Part shown: positions 46,377 to 57,416 of the stretch, one piece after another
Position numbering within the stretch: the first letter of the stretch is position 1
How the letters are laid out: each line of letters begins with the position of its first letter
NCBI GenBank assembly: GCA_003583745.1
Contig: QXPY01000012.1
Location: forward strand, 124,001 to 188,000
DNA from: Rhodocyclales bacterium GT-UBC
GTDB lineage: Bacteria; Pseudomonadota; Gammaproteobacteria; Burkholderiales; Rhodocyclaceae
DNA length: 64,000 nt
Reading direction: 5' to 3'
Position numbers and translations under genes: made by a program
The notes under the pieces: generated by a model
The model's database searches: none
What the model was told of the DNA's origin: nothing
The model's input: only the letters and a program-made list of their open reading frames with translations

Positions 46377-47981
46377 ATGACCGTAACAAAAAAAATGATC
46401 TTCCTGGTGCTGTCCGCAGCACTCGGCATCATCCTCCTCGCCGTGCTCGGCCTGACCCAGATGAACCGGGTCTATAACGCCGCCAACTACGGCAACGTCA
46501 ACACCGTGCCCAGCATCCTGACCCTGGACCAGGCCTTCTCGCCGATGGCCGCCATGCGAACCCAAGTCTGGCAGCACATCGCCGCCTCCGACGAAAAGGT
46601 CATGGCGACGCTGGAAGAGCGAATCACCGCCAATCGCAAAAAGATCGACGAAGCACTAAAGGCCTATGAAGGCCTGCTCAGCGACGACAAGGACAAGGCA
46701 CTGCTCGCCGCTGACCGCGCCGCACTGAACGATTTCGACCAGTTGCGCGAGAAAGTCTATGTCCTCTCCCGCGTCAACAAGATGGAAGAAGCCCGCGACC
46801 TGATCATGGCCAACCAGGCGATCATGGCCCGACTGTGGGACAGCTTCGAGGATCACCGCCAGTACAACGCCGAACTGGGCAAGAAAGCCTCGGATGACGC
46901 CGCTGCCACCGAATCGAGTGCCCGCTGGATCGCCATCATCACCGGCCTGACCACCCTGGTCGCCGTCAGCCTGATCGGCTTCTTCATTACCCGCAGCCTG
47001 ATGAAGCAACTGGGTGGCGAGCCGGCCTACGCCGCCGAAATCATCAAGGCGATGGCCGAAGGCGACATGACCGTGCGCGTCGACACCAAGCCGGGCGACA
47101 CCGACAGCCTGCTGTTCAATCTGCGCGGCATGGTCGAACGTCTCGCCTCCACCATCTCGGAAGTGCGCGGCACGGCCGAATCCCTGGCCAGCGCCTCGGA
47201 GGAAGTCTCGGCCACCGCCCAGAGCCTGTCGCAATCCTCCTCGGAACAAGCCGCGTCGGTCGAGGAAACCTCGGCCTCGATGGAACAGATGGCCGCATCC
47301 GTGACCCAGAACAGCGATAACGCCAAGCTCACCGACAGCATGGCCGGCAAGGCCGCCAAGGAGGCCGTCGAAGGCGGCGAGGCCGTGCGCTCGACCGTCA
47401 CCGCAATGAAGAGCATCGCCGACAAGATCGGCATCGTCGATGACATCGCCTACCAGACCAATCTGCTGGCCCTGAACGCCGCCATCGAAGCGGCCCGTGC
47501 CGGCGAGCACGGCAAGGGCTTCGCCGTGGTCGCTGCCGAAGTGCGCAAGCTGGCCGAGCGCAGCCAGATCGCTGCCCAGGAAATCAGCGAAACCGCCAAG
47601 AGCAGCGTCGCCCTGGCCGAACGCGCCGGTACCTTGCTCAACGAAATGGTGCCAAGCATCACCAAGACTTCCGATCTGGTCCAGGAGATCGCCTCGGCCT
47701 CGGAAGAGCAGAACTCCGGCGTCGGCCAGATCAATGCCGCCATGACCCAGTTGAGCCAGGCCACCCAGCAGAATGCCTCTTCGTCAGAAGAACTGGCGGC
47801 CACCGCCGAGGAAATGAGTTCGCAAGCCGAAAGCCTGTCGCAACTGATGGCCTTCTTCCGGGTCGAAACCGGCAATCGTCGCGAAAGCGCCAGCCGCAGC
47901 AACCGCAGCAGCGCACCGGCCAAGGCCAAAGCCAAGTCCCAGCCGATCCTGCATACCGAGTTCGTCCAGTTCGAGGGCTAA
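46377..47981 (+). CDS. Methyl-accepting chemotaxis protein, paralogue of the preceding receptor
   Basis: 534 aa. TM1 about 7-28, a periplasmic four-helix-bundle-like sensor (residues 30-180; AANYGN at 35-40 is shared with the upstream receptor), TM2 about 187-208, a single HAMP ([20 protein letters not shown]) and a signalling domain with the tip [19 protein letters not shown] and [20 protein letters not shown]. It lacks the duplicated units of its neighbour. The two signalling domains are nearly identical at the DNA level. The C terminus after a Ser/Arg/Lys-rich linker is EFVQFEG. Confidence 0.94.
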   Translation: MTVTKKMIFLVLSAALGIILLAVLGLTQMNRVYNAANYGNVNTVPSILTLDQAFSPMAAMRTQVWQHIAASDEKVMATLEERITANRKKIDEALKAYEGLLSDDKDKALLAADRAALNDFDQLREKVYVLSRVNKMEEARDLIMANQAIMARLWDSFEDHRQYNAELGKKASDDAAATESSARWIAIITGLTTLVAVSLIGFFITRSLMKQLGGEPAYAAEIIKAMAEGDMTVRVDTKPGDTDSLLFNLRGMVERLASTISEVRGTAESLASASEEVSATAQSLSQSSSEQAASVEETSASMEQMAASVTQNSDNAKLTDSMAGKAAKEAVEGGEAVRSTVTAMKSIADKIGIVDDIAYQTNLLALNAAIEAARAGEHGKGFAVVAAEVRKLAERSQIAAQEISETAKSSVALAERAGTLLNEMVPSITKTSDLVQEIASASEEQNSGVGQINAAMTQLSQATQQNASSSEELAATAEEMSSQAESLSQLMAFFRVETGNRRESASRSNRSSAPAKAKAKSQPILHTEFVQFEG

Positions 47982-47984
47982 ATC

Positions 47985-48518
47985 ATGAGCGTCCCGGTCA
48001 CTCAATCCACCACGGCGCAGCCTAGCGAGCCGCGCCAATACCTGACCTTCACGCTCGGCGGCGAGATGTTTGCGGTCGAGACGCTGAGCGTCAAGGAAAT
48101 CATCGAATACGGCCAGATCACCGCCGTGCCGATGATGCCGCCCAGCATCCGCGGCGTCATCAACCTGCGCGGCGCCGTCGTTCCGGTCATCGACCTCAAG
48201 GCGCGCTTCGGTGCCCAGCCGACCGAGGTCACCCGCCGCACCTGCATCGTCATCATCGAGCTGGGCTCGGGCGACGAACATCAGGTGATCGGCATCGTCG
48301 TCGATACGGTGAGCGAAGTCCTGGAAATTCCGCAGTCCGAAATCGAGCCGCCGCCGGCTTTCGGCGCCCGCATCCGGGCCGACTTCATCTCCGGCATGGG
48401 CAAGATCGCCGGACGTTTCGTCATCCTGCTCGAAATGGGCCGGGTGCTGTCGGTGGACGAGCTGGCCACCCTGTCCTCGCTGGCCGAACGGTCCGAACCG
48501 TCCGCCCTGGCTGCCTGA
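47985..48518 (+). CDS. cheW: Chemotaxis coupling protein CheW
   Basis: 177 aa. QYLTFTLGGEMFAVETLSVKEII, MPPSIRGVINLRGAVVPVIDL and the CIVIIELGSGDEHQVIGIVVD strand match CheW. It links receptors to CheA. It starts 3 bp after the second receptor gene, and its short C-terminal tail is variable. Confidence 0.94.
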   Translation: MSVPVTQSTTAQPSEPRQYLTFTLGGEMFAVETLSVKEIIEYGQITAVPMMPPSIRGVINLRGAVVPVIDLKARFGAQPTEVTRRTCIVIIELGSGDEHQVIGIVVDTVSEVLEIPQSEIEPPPAFGARIRADFISGMGKIAGRFVILLEMGRVLSVDELATLSSLAERSEPSALAA

Positions 48519-48532
48519 GCGAAGGACGAACC

Positions 48533-49369
48533 ATGGCCCTGGCGACAAGCACCGCTCCGACCAGCAGCAACTCCGGGCTCAGCACCCAGGAGTTCCAGCT
48601 CTTCCGCAACCTGATCTACAAGCAGGCCGGCATCAGCTTGAGCGACGCCAAGAAGCCCCTGGTCGCCGGACGATTGTCGAAACGCTTGCGCCAGTTGGAA
48701 CTCAACAGCTACACCGAGTATTTCCGCCGGGTCCAGGGCGATGGCAAGGAGTTGCAGGTGGCCATCGACCTGCTGACCACCAACGAAACCTACTTCTTCC
48801 GCGAATCCAAGCATTTCGACTTCCTGCGCGAGCAGATCCTGCCCGGCGCCATCGGGCGCGGCCCCTTCCGCATCTGGAGCGGCGCCTGTTCGAGCGGCGA
48901 GGAGCCTTACACCATCGCCATGGTCCTGGCCGAAGTGCTTGGCACCCGGCCCTGGGAAATCGTCGCCTCCGACCTGAGCAGCCGCGTGCTGCAACAGGCG
49001 GCGAGCGGCCTCTATACGATGGAGGACTGTTCGGGCATCCCGCGCGACTTGCTGCGCAAGCATTGCCTGAAAGGGGTCGGCCAACATGAAGGCAGCGTGT
49101 TGATCAACCCGGCGCTGCGCGAGCGCATCAACTTCCGCCAGATCAATCTCAACAACACGCTTCCCAGCCTGGGGATGTTCGATGTCGTCTTCCTGCGCAA
49201 TGTGATGATCTACTTCGACATCGAGACCAAGCGCCAGGTGGTCCAGCGCATCCTGCCGCTGCTCAAGCCGGGCGGCTACTTCATGATCAGCCACTCGGAA
49301 AACCTCAATGGCGTCAGCGACGCGCTGAAGCCAGTACGTCCTTCGATCTATCGCAAACCCGATGCTTAA
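48533..49369 (+). CDS. cheR: Chemotaxis protein methyltransferase CheR
   Basis: 278 aa. The N-terminal helical domain is followed by the SAM-binding domain with TNETYFFRESKHFDFL, FRIWSGACSSGEEPYTIAM (motif I), IVASDLSSRVLQQAASGLY and DVVFLRNVMIYFDIETKRQVV, then the C-terminal GGYFMISHSENLNGV. It methylates receptor glutamates during adaptation. The end overlaps cheD by 8 bp. Confidence 0.96.
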   Translation: MALATSTAPTSSNSGLSTQEFQLFRNLIYKQAGISLSDAKKPLVAGRLSKRLRQLELNSYTEYFRRVQGDGKELQVAIDLLTTNETYFFRESKHFDFLREQILPGAIGRGPFRIWSGACSSGEEPYTIAMVLAEVLGTRPWEIVASDLSSRVLQQAASGLYTMEDCSGIPRDLLRKHCLKGVGQHEGSVLINPALRERINFRQINLNNTLPSLGMFDVVFLRNVMIYFDIETKRQVVQRILPLLKPGGYFMISHSENLNGVSDALKPVRPSIYRKPDA

Positions 49370-49865
49370 ACCCGATGGCGTCATCGAAATCTTTCTGCAG
49401 CCCGGAGAACACTTCTTCGGCGACCGCTACACGCGCATCCGGACCGTGCTCGGCTCCTGCGTGTCGCTGGTTTTCTGGCATCCCGGCGAACTGGTCGGCG
49501 GCATGTGCCATTTCATGCTGCCGACACGGGGTTGCCGTAGCGGCAAGCCGCCGGATGGTCGTTATGCCGATGAGGCGATGGAACTGATGCTGAGCGACAT
49601 CCGCCAGACCGGCCTCGCCCCGCAGGCATTCCGGCTGCGCATCTTTGGCGGCGGCAACATGTTCCCCGAGCTGACCCGCCGTAACGACCGTCATATCGGC
49701 AAGAAAAATGTCGAGGCGGCCATCGCGCTGATGCAGAACCATTGTCTCCAATGCGTCTCCAAGCACGTTGAAGGTTACGGCCATCGCAACCTGTTGTTCG
49801 ATATCTGGAGCGGACATGTACACGTCCGCCATTCAAGCATCATTCCCGAAACCCCAAACAGATAG
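49362..49865 (+). CDS. cheD: Chemoreceptor glutamine deamidase CheD
   Basis: 167 aa. [27 protein letters not shown] carries the catalytic Cys (GSCVS) and His (CHFMLP), and FGGGNMF with RLRIFGGG the conserved glycine loop. Nearly all residues of the family are present. It deamidates receptor glutamines and can be sequestered by CheC where that exists; no cheC was found here. Confidence 0.95.
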   Translation: MLKPDGVIEIFLQPGEHFFGDRYTRIRTVLGSCVSLVFWHPGELVGGMCHFMLPTRGCRSGKPPDGRYADEAMELMLSDIRQTGLAPQAFRLRIFGGGNMFPELTRRNDRHIGKKNVEAAIALMQNHCLQCVSKHVEGYGHRNLLFDIWSGHVHVRHSSIIPETPNR

Positions 49866-49875
49866 GAATAAACCC

Positions 49876-50967
49876 ATGGCTGCCATCAAGGTCATGATCG
49901 TCGATGATTCCGCCGTCGTCCGCCAGGTGCTGTCGACCACGCTGGACGAAGATGCCGGCATCGAAGTCATCGCTACCGCCCCCGATCCGATCTTCGCACT
50001 GGAAAAAATGCAGAAGTCGTGGCCGGACGTCATCGTGCTCGACGTCGAAATGCCCCGCATGGACGGCGTCACCTTCCTGAAAAAAGTGATGAGCATTCGC
50101 CCGACGCCGGTGGTGATCTGCTCGACGCTGACCGAACGCGGTTCCGAAACCGCCATGCAGGTGATGGCGGCCGGCGCCATAGCCATCGTCACCAAACCGA
50201 CTACCGGCTTGCGTCAGTTCCTGGTCGAAAGTTCGCGCGAACTGATCCAGGCGATCAAGGCCGCCTCCAAGGCCAACCTGAAACGCCTCGGCCCCTCCGC
50301 CCACCCGGTCACGCCGCTGCCCAATATCCCCAAGCTCAGCGCCGACGCCATCCTGGCCGCCGGCAGCCACAACCAGGCGATGGCGCAGACCACGGAGAGC
50401 ATTGTCGCCATCGGCACCTCGACCGGCGGCACCCAGGCGCTCGAAGCGGTACTCACCGCCTTGCCGCGCGTTTCGCCCGGCATCGTCATCGTTCAGCACA
50501 TGCCGGAAAAGTTCACCGCCGCCTTTGCCCAGCGCCTGAACAGCCTGTGCCAGATCGAGGTCAAGGAGGCCGCCCACGGCGACCGAGTGATGGCCGGACG
50601 TGCGCTGATCGCACCAGGAGGCCGGCATATGCTGCTCAAGCGCAGCGGTGCCCAATATATTGTCGATATCGTCGACGGGCCGCCGGTCAGCCGACACCGT
50701 CCCTCGGTCGATGTGCTGTTCCGCTCGGCGGCACGTTTCGCCGGCAAGAACGCCGTCGGCATCATCATGACCGGCATGGGCGACGACGGCGCCAAGGGGC
50801 TCAAGGAAATGCACGATGCCGGCGCCTGGACGGTCGGCCAGGACGAGGACAGCTGCGTCGTCTATGGCATGCCCAAGGAAGCAGTCAAGCTGGGGGCGGT
50901 GGACAAGGTCCTCGGCCTGAACGACATCCCCGCCGCCATCCTCGGCAAGATCGGGCGGCGCAGCTAA
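49876..50967 (+). CDS. cheB: Chemotaxis methylesterase CheB
   Basis: 363 aa from ATG 49876. Receiver: Asp pair in [14 protein letters not shown] and phosphoacceptor Asp 56 ([12 protein letters not shown]). A linker of about 50 residues leads to the esterase, with catalytic Ser 182 ([11 protein letters not shown]), His 208 (VQHMPEKF) and Asp 304 ([11 protein letters not shown]). Phosphorylation by CheA would activate demethylation of receptors. Last gene of the operon. Confidence 0.96.
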   Translation: MAAIKVMIVDDSAVVRQVLSTTLDEDAGIEVIATAPDPIFALEKMQKSWPDVIVLDVEMPRMDGVTFLKKVMSIRPTPVVICSTLTERGSETAMQVMAAGAIAIVTKPTTGLRQFLVESSRELIQAIKAASKANLKRLGPSAHPVTPLPNIPKLSADAILAAGSHNQAMAQTTESIVAIGTSTGGTQALEAVLTALPRVSPGIVIVQHMPEKFTAAFAQRLNSLCQIEVKEAAHGDRVMAGRALIAPGGRHMLLKRSGAQYIVDIVDGPPVSRHRPSVDVLFRSAARFAGKNAVGIIMTGMGDDGAKGLKEMHDAGAWTVGQDEDSCVVYGMPKEAVKLGAVDKVLGLNDIPAAILGKIGRRS

Positions 50968-50977
50968 CCGCTGCGGC

Positions 50978-51008
50978 AAAAAAAAGGCCGCCTCGCGCGG
51001 GCGGCCTT
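50978..51008 (-). terminator. Rho-independent terminator, oriented for the grxD operon
   Basis: AAGGCCGCC (50984-50992) pairs with GGCGGCCTT (51000-51008) across a 7-nt loop. The run of A residues at 50978-50985 reads as a T-run on the minus strand, so it ends the hemA/prfA/prmC/grxD transcript; it may also stop cheB transcription. Confidence 0.85.
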
Positions 51009-51028
51009 GTCGCATCCGGCGAAAGGGA

Positions 51029-51349
51029 TCAGGCAGCGATGCCTTCGAGCAGTTGCTGCAGTTCGCCGGTCTGGTACATCTCTTTCATGATGTCGCAGCC
51101 GCCGACGAATTCGCCCTTGATGTAAAGCTGGGGAATGGTCGGCCAATTGGCGTATTCCTTGACGCCATTGCGGATTTCCTCGTCGGCCAGCACGTTGACT
51201 GTGACGAAGTCCTCGACGCCGCAGACCTTGAGAATCTGCACGGCGGTGGCCGAGAAACCGCACTGCGGGAAACGGGCATCGCCCTTCATGTAGAGGACGA
51301 CCGGGTTGCCGGTTACGGTTTCATGGATGCGTTGCTGAACGTCGGACAT
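51029..51349 (-). CDS. grxD: Monothiol glutaredoxin (CGFS type)
   Basis: 106 aa from ATG 51349. The active site is PQCGFS, the CGFS class that carries a labile [2Fe-2S] cluster with glutathione rather than acting as a disulfide reductase. WPTIPQLYIKGEFVGGCDIM gives the cis-Pro and glutathione-binding loop. It takes part in iron-sulfur cluster trafficking. It follows prmC by 13 bp, a common order in betaproteobacteria. Confidence 0.95.
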   Translation of the reverse strand: MSDVQQRIHETVTGNPVVLYMKGDARFPQCGFSATAVQILKVCGVEDFVTVNVLADEEIRNGVKEYANWPTIPQLYIKGEFVGGCDIMKEMYQTGELQQLLEGIAA

Positions 51350-51362
51350 GGTTTCTCCAGTA

Positions 51363-52181
51363 TTACAGTTGACCGCCTGAGACACGGTCGATGCCGGCCA
51401 GGTCGGGAAGGGTGAATGCGTTTTTGAACCCGGCAGCCTGCAATAAGTTCCGGCTCGCCTCGCCTTGGTCGTAACCGTGCTCGAACAGCAGCCAACCGCC
51501 GGCCGCCAGATGTGCCGGCGCCGTGGCGACGATACGCCGTATGCAGGCCAGGCCGTTGCCGCCGGCTTCGAGGTCGGTCAAGGCCTGGCGCGGCTCGAAG
51601 GGCAGGCCGTCGAGTTCGAGATGCGGGTCGCCTTCGGCGACATAGGGCGGGTTGGAAACGATCAGCTCGAATTGCCGTCCGGCCAGGGCCGACAGCCAGT
51701 CGCTTTCGACGAATTCGACGCGGGCCCCGAGGCGACCGGCGTTGTTGGCCGCCACCTGCAGGGCGGCCGGCGAGATATCGACGGCGGTAACCCTTGCCGA
51801 ACATTCCAGCGCCAACGAAATGGCGACGATGCCGGAACCGGTGCCGAGATCGAGCAGCCGCGGAGCGGAAACGCCCTGCGCTTTATCGAGCGCCTGTTCG
51901 ATCAGCAGTTCGGTTTCCGGGCGCGGGATCAGTACATCCGGCGAGACCTGGAAGATGCGACCGCGAAACTCTGCCTCGCCGACCAGATAGGCCAGTGGCT
52001 CGCCCTTGGCGCGGCGCCCGACCCATTCGGCAAACTGCGCGTAGGCCGGGGCGAATACCGGCGTTTCGGGCCGGGCCAGCAAATCGGCATGCGAGCAACC
52101 GGTGGCGTATTGCAGCAGCAGGCGCGCGTCGAGCCGGTCGATCTGCTGCCGTGCCGCAGCCAGCGCCTCGCCCAGGGTCAT
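51363..52181 (-). CDS. prmC: Release-factor glutamine methyltransferase PrmC
   Basis: 272 aa from ATG 52181, sharing 4 bp with prf[31 protein letters not shown] (motif I), and the substrate-binding [14 protein letters not shown] (NPPY) are present. It methylates the GGQ glutamine of RF1 and RF2, so the position behind prfA is functional. Confidence 0.96.
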   Translation of the reverse strand: MTLGEALAAARQQIDRLDARLLLQYATGCSHADLLARPETPVFAPAYAQFAEWVGRRAKGEPLAYLVGEAEFRGRIFQVSPDVLIPRPETELLIEQALDKAQGVSAPRLLDLGTGSGIVAISLALECSARVTAVDISPAALQVAANNAGRLGARVEFVESDWLSALAGRQFELIVSNPPYVAEGDPHLELDGLPFEPRQALTDLEAGGNGLACIRRIVATAPAHLAAGGWLLFEHGYDQGEASRNLLQAAGFKNAFTLPDLAGIDRVSGGQL

Positions 52182-53260
52182 TGCTGTTCGGCCAGTTCGG
52201 CCAGTTGATCGGCCTGATGTTCGGCCGCCAGCGCCCCCAGCAACTCCTCCATGTCGCCATCCATGATCGCGGCGATCTTGTACAGCGTCAGATTGATGCG
52301 GTGATCGGTAATGCGCCCCTGCGGGAAATTGTAAGTACGGATACGCTCGGAGCGGTCGCCGGAGCCGATCAGGCTCTTGCGGGTACTGGCAATGGCACTC
52401 TGCTGCGCCCGCACCTGCACGTCCTTGATGCGGGCCGCCAGCACGCGCATCGCCGAAGCCTTGTTGGCGTGCTGCGAGCGCCCGTCCTGGCATTCGGCCA
52501 CGATGCCGGTTGGAATGTGCGTGATCCGCACCGCCGAATCGGTCTTGTTGATGTGCTGGCCGCCGGCGCCCGAGGCACGGAAGGTGTCGATGCGCAGGTC
52601 GGCGGGGTTGAGGTTGACGTCCTCGACCTCGTCGGCTTCGGGCATGATGGCCACGGTACAGGCCGAAGTATGGATGCGGCCTTGGGTTTCGGTTTCCGGT
52701 ACGCGCTGCACGCGATGGCCGCCGGATTCGAACTTGAGACGGGAATAGGCACCGTAACCGGCGATCCGGCAGATGATTTCGCGATAGCCGCCCAATTCCG
52801 ATTCGCTGGCCGACATCACTTCGACCTGCCAGCGCTGGCGTTCGGCGAAACGCGAATACATGCGGAACAGGTCGCCGGCAAACAGTGCCGATTCGTCGCC
52901 GCCGGTCCCGGCCCGGATTTCCAGGATGACGTTGCGTTCGTCGTTGGGGTCCTTGGGCAGCAACAGCTTTTGCAATTCGACTTCGAACTCGGGCAAACGC
53001 GCCTTGGCACCGGCGATTTCTTCCTCGGCGAATTCGCGCATCTCGGGATCGTCGCGCATCGCCTCGGCCTCGGCGAGATCGCGCTCGGCCTGACGGAACG
53101 CATTGAACTGGGCAATCACCGGCTCGAGTTCGGCGCGTTCGCGCGACAGCTTGCGAAACTGGTCCATGTCGCCGGCCGTGCTCGGGTCGGATAACATGCG
53201 ATCGATTTCGTCGAGACGATCAACCAGCAGATCGAGTTTTTGGCGAATGCTTTCTTTCAT
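52178..53260 (-). CDS. prfA: Peptide chain release factor 1
   Basis: 360 aa from ATG 53260 ([19 protein letters not shown]). [18 protein letters not shown] holds the catalytic GGQ, and [20 protein letters not shown] the codon-reading PxT loop (PET rather than PAT, as in several bacteria). [21 protein letters not shown] ends the typical pattern. It terminates at UAA and UAG. The plus-strand diguanylate cyclase starts only 40 bp away. Confidence 0.96.
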   Translation of the reverse strand: MKESIRQKLDLLVDRLDEIDRMLSDPSTAGDMDQFRKLSRERAELEPVIAQFNAFRQAERDLAEAEAMRDDPEMREFAEEEIAGAKARLPEFEVELQKLLLPKDPNDERNVILEIRAGTGGDESALFAGDLFRMYSRFAERQRWQVEVMSASESELGGYREIICRIAGYGAYSRLKFESGGHRVQRVPETETQGRIHTSACTVAIMPEADEVEDVNLNPADLRIDTFRASGAGGQHINKTDSAVRITHIPTGIVAECQDGRSQHANKASAMRVLAARIKDVQVRAQQSAIASTRKSLIGSGDRSERIRTYNFPQGRITDHRINLTLYKIAAIMDGDMEELLGALAAEHQADQLAELAEQQ

Positions 53261-53299
53261 TTCGGTCAGCCATCCGGCCAAGGTGTTCGAAGGGGCATT

Positions 53300-55063
53300 A
53301 TGGTACCCGAGATCACCTTCGGTCGGCGACGAACGGTGAAGACAAGCATTGCCAGCAAATCTACCCGAACGCATAATTCCGGATTAGACAAATATTCACT
53401 CATGCTGACTATTGCCCATTCCGTTATCGCCCTGGCGGAAACGCTTGAACGCCGGTGGAAAAGTTACCGCGAAGGCGGCGAATTCGATCATTTCGTCGAA
53501 TTCACCCTTTCGCTCAACGGTCTGACTGAGCAACTCAATCGGCAACATCTGCCGGGCCTGGTGCGAGCCTGCCAGGAACTGGAAAACAAGGCCCTCGCCT
53601 TGTTCGTCGATCCCTCCATGCACCCGGTGGCCATCGATCAGGCAAATGCCATCGAACGCCATCTGGCCATCATCCTCAACGAACTGTATCGCCACGAAAC
53701 CCCGGCCGTGCAGGGCCGACGCAGTACCGACCCGCAGGATGAACCGGGCGAGGCCTGGAACCAGCCACGCGAAGTCCTCCTCGTTTCGCGCCCCGGCCAT
53801 CCCTGGGCAGCATCGCTCAGCGAGCAATTGCGCTTCTTCGGCTTTACCCCGCGCTGCCAAGCCTGGGAAAAGGAAGCTCCGGCACAGGAGGCGCCGCTGG
53901 CCATCGTCTTCATCCCCGACCGCGAAGGCAGCGCATATCCGCCGGCTGCGGTCAGCGCCATCATGGCCATGCGCACGCAATTCCCGACCAGCTATTTCTA
54001 TTGCCTGTCGGTACCGTCCAATTTGCAGAGCATCGTCCTCCTGCAACGCGCCGGCGCCGATGCCTGCGTGCCCGCCGGCAACAAGGTCAGCGACGTGCTG
54101 TCGCGCATTCTCGATCTGGTCGAAACGCGCGAACAGGAAACGCATCGCGTCCTGGTCGTCGAGGACTCGCCCACCGCCGTCGCTCACATCCGACGCTCGC
54201 TGTCGCAGCACGGCATCGACAGCCGGGCGATCAACGACCCGCGCCAGCTGCTCGAAGCCGCCGCCGACTATCGGCCGGACGCCATCCTGATGGACATGTA
54301 CATGCCCTTCTGCACCGGCGTCGAAGTCACCAGCGCACTGCGCCAGATTCCCGAATACCAGGCACTGCCGGTCATCTACCTGTCGAGCGAAACGGATATC
54401 GCGCAACAGGTCGAAGCACTGCGCCTGGGCGGCGACCAGTTCCTGACCAAGCCGATCAACCCGATCATCCTGGCCTCGGTGGTCAAGACCAAGATCGAGC
54501 GCTACCGCGACATGCTTTATTCCGGCCGCCACGACAGCCTGACCGGACTGCTCAACCACTCGACCTCGAAGGGCGCGCTCGAAACCCTGCTCCGCCAGCG
54601 CACGGGAGCCAGCAAGCTGGTCGTCGCCATGCTCGACATCGATCATTTCAAATCGGTAAACGACAACTTCGGCCACCCGGTCGGCGATCAGGTCATTCGC
54701 AGCCTGGCCTGGCTACTGCGCGGCCGCTTGCGCAATACCGACCTGATCGGTCGCTATGGCGGAGAAGAGTTCATCCTGGCCCTGCCCGATGCCGAGTTGC
54801 CGCGTGCCATCGCCCTCCTGGAACAGATCCGCGAGGACTTCTCGGTTTTGCCGCACGCCCACAGCCACGGCGCGCTGCGCGCCACCTTCAGTTGCGGTGT
54901 CGCCGCCCTGCCCGACTACAGCACGGCCAGCGAATTGATCGAAGCCGCCGACCAGGCGCTGCTGCAGGCCAAACGGGCCGGTCGCAACCGGGTGATCGTG
55001 GCGCCCCGCCCCGACCAGGGCTCAGTCGTTCGAATGCAGGTGAAAGAGGCGGCTGGCCGCTGA
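53300..55063 (+). CDS. Multi-domain receiver-GGDEF diguanylate cyclase
   Basis: 587 aa from ATG 53300, which has AAGGGG 5 bp upstream; GTG 53336 and ATG 53402 are alternatives. The N-terminal 150 residues are helical and HPt-like in look, without an obvious phosphorylated His. Then a degenerate receiver ([15 protein letters not shown]), a complete receiver with Asp in [16 protein letters not shown] and Lys in FLTKPINP, and a GGDEF domain with the variant GGEEF (487-491) and an RNTD inhibitory site. No membrane segment. The last 42 bp overlap hemA on the other strand. Confidence 0.9.
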   Translation: MVPEITFGRRRTVKTSIASKSTRTHNSGLDKYSLMLTIAHSVIALAETLERRWKSYREGGEFDHFVEFTLSLNGLTEQLNRQHLPGLVRACQELENKALALFVDPSMHPVAIDQANAIERHLAIILNELYRHETPAVQGRRSTDPQDEPGEAWNQPREVLLVSRPGHPWAASLSEQLRFFGFTPRCQAWEKEAPAQEAPLAIVFIPDREGSAYPPAAVSAIMAMRTQFPTSYFYCLSVPSNLQSIVLLQRAGADACVPAGNKVSDVLSRILDLVETREQETHRVLVVEDSPTAVAHIRRSLSQHGIDSRAINDPRQLLEAAADYRPDAILMDMYMPFCTGVEVTSALRQIPEYQALPVIYLSSETDIAQQVEALRLGGDQFLTKPINPIILASVVKTKIERYRDMLYSGRHDSLTGLLNHSTSKGALETLLRQRTGASKLVVAMLDIDHFKSVNDNFGHPVGDQVIRSLAWLLRGRLRNTDLIGRYGGEEFILALPDAELPRAIALLEQIREDFSVLPHAHSHGALRATFSCGVAALPDYSTASELIEAADQALLQAKRAGRNRVIVAPRPDQGSVVRMQVKEAAGR

Positions 55064-56272
55064 CTGCAACTCGCTGCGCTCGCTGCCCTCGGCCAGATTG
55101 AGCGCCTGGGTGGGCGAGTGCAGGAACTTGTTGGTCAGGCGATGCGACAGGTGTTCGATCACCTTCTCGGGCGCCTCGCCCTTGGCCAGCAACTTCATCG
55201 CATGTTCGACCTCGTGCCGGCGCATGCGCTCGGCGGAATCGCGCAGGGAACGAATAACCGGCACGGTGTCGCGTGCCTGCAGCCAGCCCAGAAAATCCTG
55301 GACCCGCGACTTGATGATGTCCTCGGCTTCGACCACGGCGGCCTGCCGCGACTCCATGCCGCTCTCGACAACCTGCGCCAGATCATCGACGGTGTACAGG
55401 AAGATGTCGTCGAGCTGGCCAACTTCTTCCTCGATGTCGCGCGGCACGGCGAGGTCGATCATGAAGATCGGCCGGTGACGGCGTACCTTGACCGCCCGCT
55501 CGACCATGCCCAGACCGATGATCGGCAGAGGGCTGCCGGTGCAGGAGACGACGATGTCGTGCTGGGCCAGATGTTCGCCCAGTTCGTCGAGGCGAATGGC
55601 ACTGCCGTTGAAGCGCTCTGCCAGGGCTCGACCACGTTCCAGCGTCCGGTTGGCGATGGTCACCTGCTTCGGTTGGCGCGAGCAGAAATGAGCGGCGCAC
55701 AATTCGATCATTTCGCCGGCACCGATGAACAGGATGCGCTGGCTGCCAATGTCCTCGAAGATGCGCTCGGCGAGGTGCACGCCGGCCGCCGCCATCGACA
55801 CGATATTGGCGCCGATTGCCGTCGTGCTGCGCACTTCCTTGGCGACCGAGAACGAGCGCTGGAAAAGCTTGTGCAACTGCGTGCCGAGGGTGCCGCTTTC
55901 CTCGGCGGCGCGCACCGCATCCTTCATCTGGCCGAGGATCTGCGGTTCGCCGACCACCATCGAGTCGAGGCCGCTGGCGACGCGAAAGGCGTGGCGGATT
56001 GCTTCGGGCTGGTCGTGGGTGTACAGGAAGGGCGCCAGTTCGGCTCGGTCGACCTGATGGTATTGCGACAACCAGTCGATCACTACGTCCGGCGTCTCGG
56101 CAGCACAATAGATCTCGGTTCGATTGCAGGTGGACAGGATCGCCACCTCCTTGACCGGCTTGCTGCGCGTCAGGTCGGCCAGTGCGTGGTGCAGCTTGGC
56201 GGCGTCAAAAGCCACCCGCTCGCGAATGACGAGGGGAGCGGAATGATGATTGATGCCGAGCGTGAAAATCAC
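55022..56272 (-). CDS. hemA: Glutamyl-tRNA reductase
   Basis: 416 aa from GTG 56272 (reads [18 protein letters not shown]). The frame also allows TTG 56296, which would add 8 residues, but the candidate promoter leaves almost no leader for it and the shorter N terminus matches the family. Catalytic Cys 49 is in [26 protein letters not shown] and the NADPH-binding [13 protein letters not shown] follow, and [13 protein letters not shown] is conserved. It makes glutamate-1-semialdehyde, the first step of tetrapyrrole synthesis. hemA-prfA-prmC-grxD all run on the minus strand. Confidence 0.95.
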   Translation of the reverse strand: MIFTLGINHHSAPLVIRERVAFDAAKLHHALADLTRSKPVKEVAILSTCNRTEIYCAAETPDVVIDWLSQYHQVDRAELAPFLYTHDQPEAIRHAFRVASGLDSMVVGEPQILGQMKDAVRAAEESGTLGTQLHKLFQRSFSVAKEVRSTTAIGANIVSMAAAGVHLAERIFEDIGSQRILFIGAGEMIELCAAHFCSRQPKQVTIANRTLERGRALAERFNGSAIRLDELGEHLAQHDIVVSCTGSPLPIIGLGMVERAVKVRRHRPIFMIDLAVPRDIEEEVGQLDDIFLYTVDDLAQVVESGMESRQAAVVEAEDIIKSRVQDFLGWLQARDTVPVIRSLRDSAERMRRHEVEHAMKLLAKGEAPEKVIEHLSHRLTNKFLHSPTQALNLAEGSERSELQSAASRLFHLHSND

Positions 56273-56307
56273 CGGATGTGGGGCGGGCGCGAACAAAACG
56301 GGGGGCG

Positions 56308-56313
56308 ATTATA
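56308..56313 (-). promoter_or_regulatory. Probable -10 element for hemA
   Basis: ATTATA on the plus strand, TATAAT on the minus strand: a consensus -10 within a GC-rich gap. Transcription would begin near 56301, giving a leader of about 30 nt to the GTG start. No clear -35 hexamer 17 bp upstream. Confidence 0.5.
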
Positions 56314-56345
56314 GCACCCCGCCCCGCCGCCTCCCCCGATCTGGA

Positions 56346-57416
56346 TCAGAACAGGAAAGCCTGCTTTTCCGGTACGGCAACCGGCTGCTGATCGGCCCCG
56401 AATACCCGCACCTGGCGCGGTCGGAACCAGACCGCTTGACCGACGGCGAGGAGCAAGGCCTCGTGCCGTTCGCGCGACAGCTCGACCTCGACGATCTCGC
56501 TGTTGTGCAGCAACTCGATGCGCACCACCGGCCCGATCGGATGCACGTGCTGCACCGTCGCCGGCAGACCGCCCTCAAGCGCTTGCAGGGCGATATCGAT
56601 GTCGTGCGGCCGGACGAAGGCGGTCGCCTTGCCGGCGCTGTCCGCGCTGCGCTCGACCTCGGCGTAGCCGCCCTGGACACGGCTGTGGAAGACATTGACG
56701 TTGCCCAGGAACTGATAGACGAAGGGCGAGGCCGGGCTGGAATAGACCTCGTCGGGCGAGCCGATCTGCTCGATCTTGCCGTGGTTCATCACCACGACGC
56801 GGTCGGCCACTTCCAGCGCCTCTTCCTGATCGTGCGTCACGAAGACGCTGGAAATGTGCATGTCGTCGTGCAGGCGGCGCAGCCAGCGGCGCAGTTCCTT
56901 GCGCACCTTGGTGTCGAGCGCGCCGAACGGTTCGTCGAGCAGCAGCACCTTCGGTTCGACGGCGAGCGCCCGGGCCAGCGCGATCCGCTGGCGCTGACCG
57001 CCGGACAGTTGCGAAGGATAGCGGTCAGCCAGCCAGTCGAGCTGGACCAAGCCGAGCAGTTCCATGACCCGACGCTTGATCTCGGCCTCGTTCGGCCGCT
57101 CCTTGCGCGGCTTGACGCGCAGGCCGAAGGCCACGTTCTCGAACACTGTCATGTGGCGGAACAGCGCATAGTGCTGGAAGACGAAACCGACGTTGCGGTC
57201 GCGGGCGTGCAGATGGGTCGCCTCGGCGCCGGAGAACAGGATCTCGCCCTGATCGGCCGTCTCCATGCCGGCGATGATGCGCAGCAAGGTCGTCTTGCCG
57301 CAGCCGGAGGGGCCGAGCAGCGCGACCAGTTCGCCGGTCGGGATGTCGAGATTGATGTTGTCGAGCGCGACGAAATTGCCGAAGCGCTTGGCGATGTTGC
57401 GGATTTCGATACTCAT
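56346..57416 (-). CDS. cysA: Sulfate/thiosulfate ABC transporter ATPase
   Basis: 356 aa from ATG 57416. Walker [11 protein letters not shown]-loop [14 protein letters not shown], signature [15 protein letters not shown], Walker [13 protein letters not shown] and the switch [10 protein letters not shown] are all present. The C-terminal part (about 240-356) is the TOBE-like regulatory domain. It powers import by CysT-CysW. It overlaps cysW by 4 bp. Confidence 0.96.
   Translation of the reverse strand: MSIEIRNIAKRFGNFVALDNINLDIPTGELVALLGPSGCGKTTLLRIIAGMETADQGEILFSGAEATHLHARDRNVGFVFQHYALFRHMTVFENVAFGLRVKPRKERPNEAEIKRRVMELLGLVQLDWLADRYPSQLSGGQRQRIALARALAVEPKVLLLDEPFGALDTKVRKELRRWLRRLHDDMHISSVFVTHDQEEALEVADRVVVMNHGKIEQIGSPDEVYSSPASPFVYQFLGNVNVFHSRVQGGYAEVERSADSAGKATAFVRPHDIDIALQALEGGLPATVQHVHPIGPVVRIELLHNSEIVEVELSRERHEALLLAVGQAVWFRPRQVRVFGADQQPVAVPEKQAFLF

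Noticed and set aside
43872-46577. Minus-strand open frame of about 901 codons opposite the first receptor
   Set aside because: Mirror of the repetitive, GC-rich receptor gene; its repeats are only the complement of the 270-bp duplication.
56272-56296. TTG start at 56296 for hemA
   Set aside because: It adds eight residues not typical of the family and would leave a leader of only about 5 nt after the TATAAT box.
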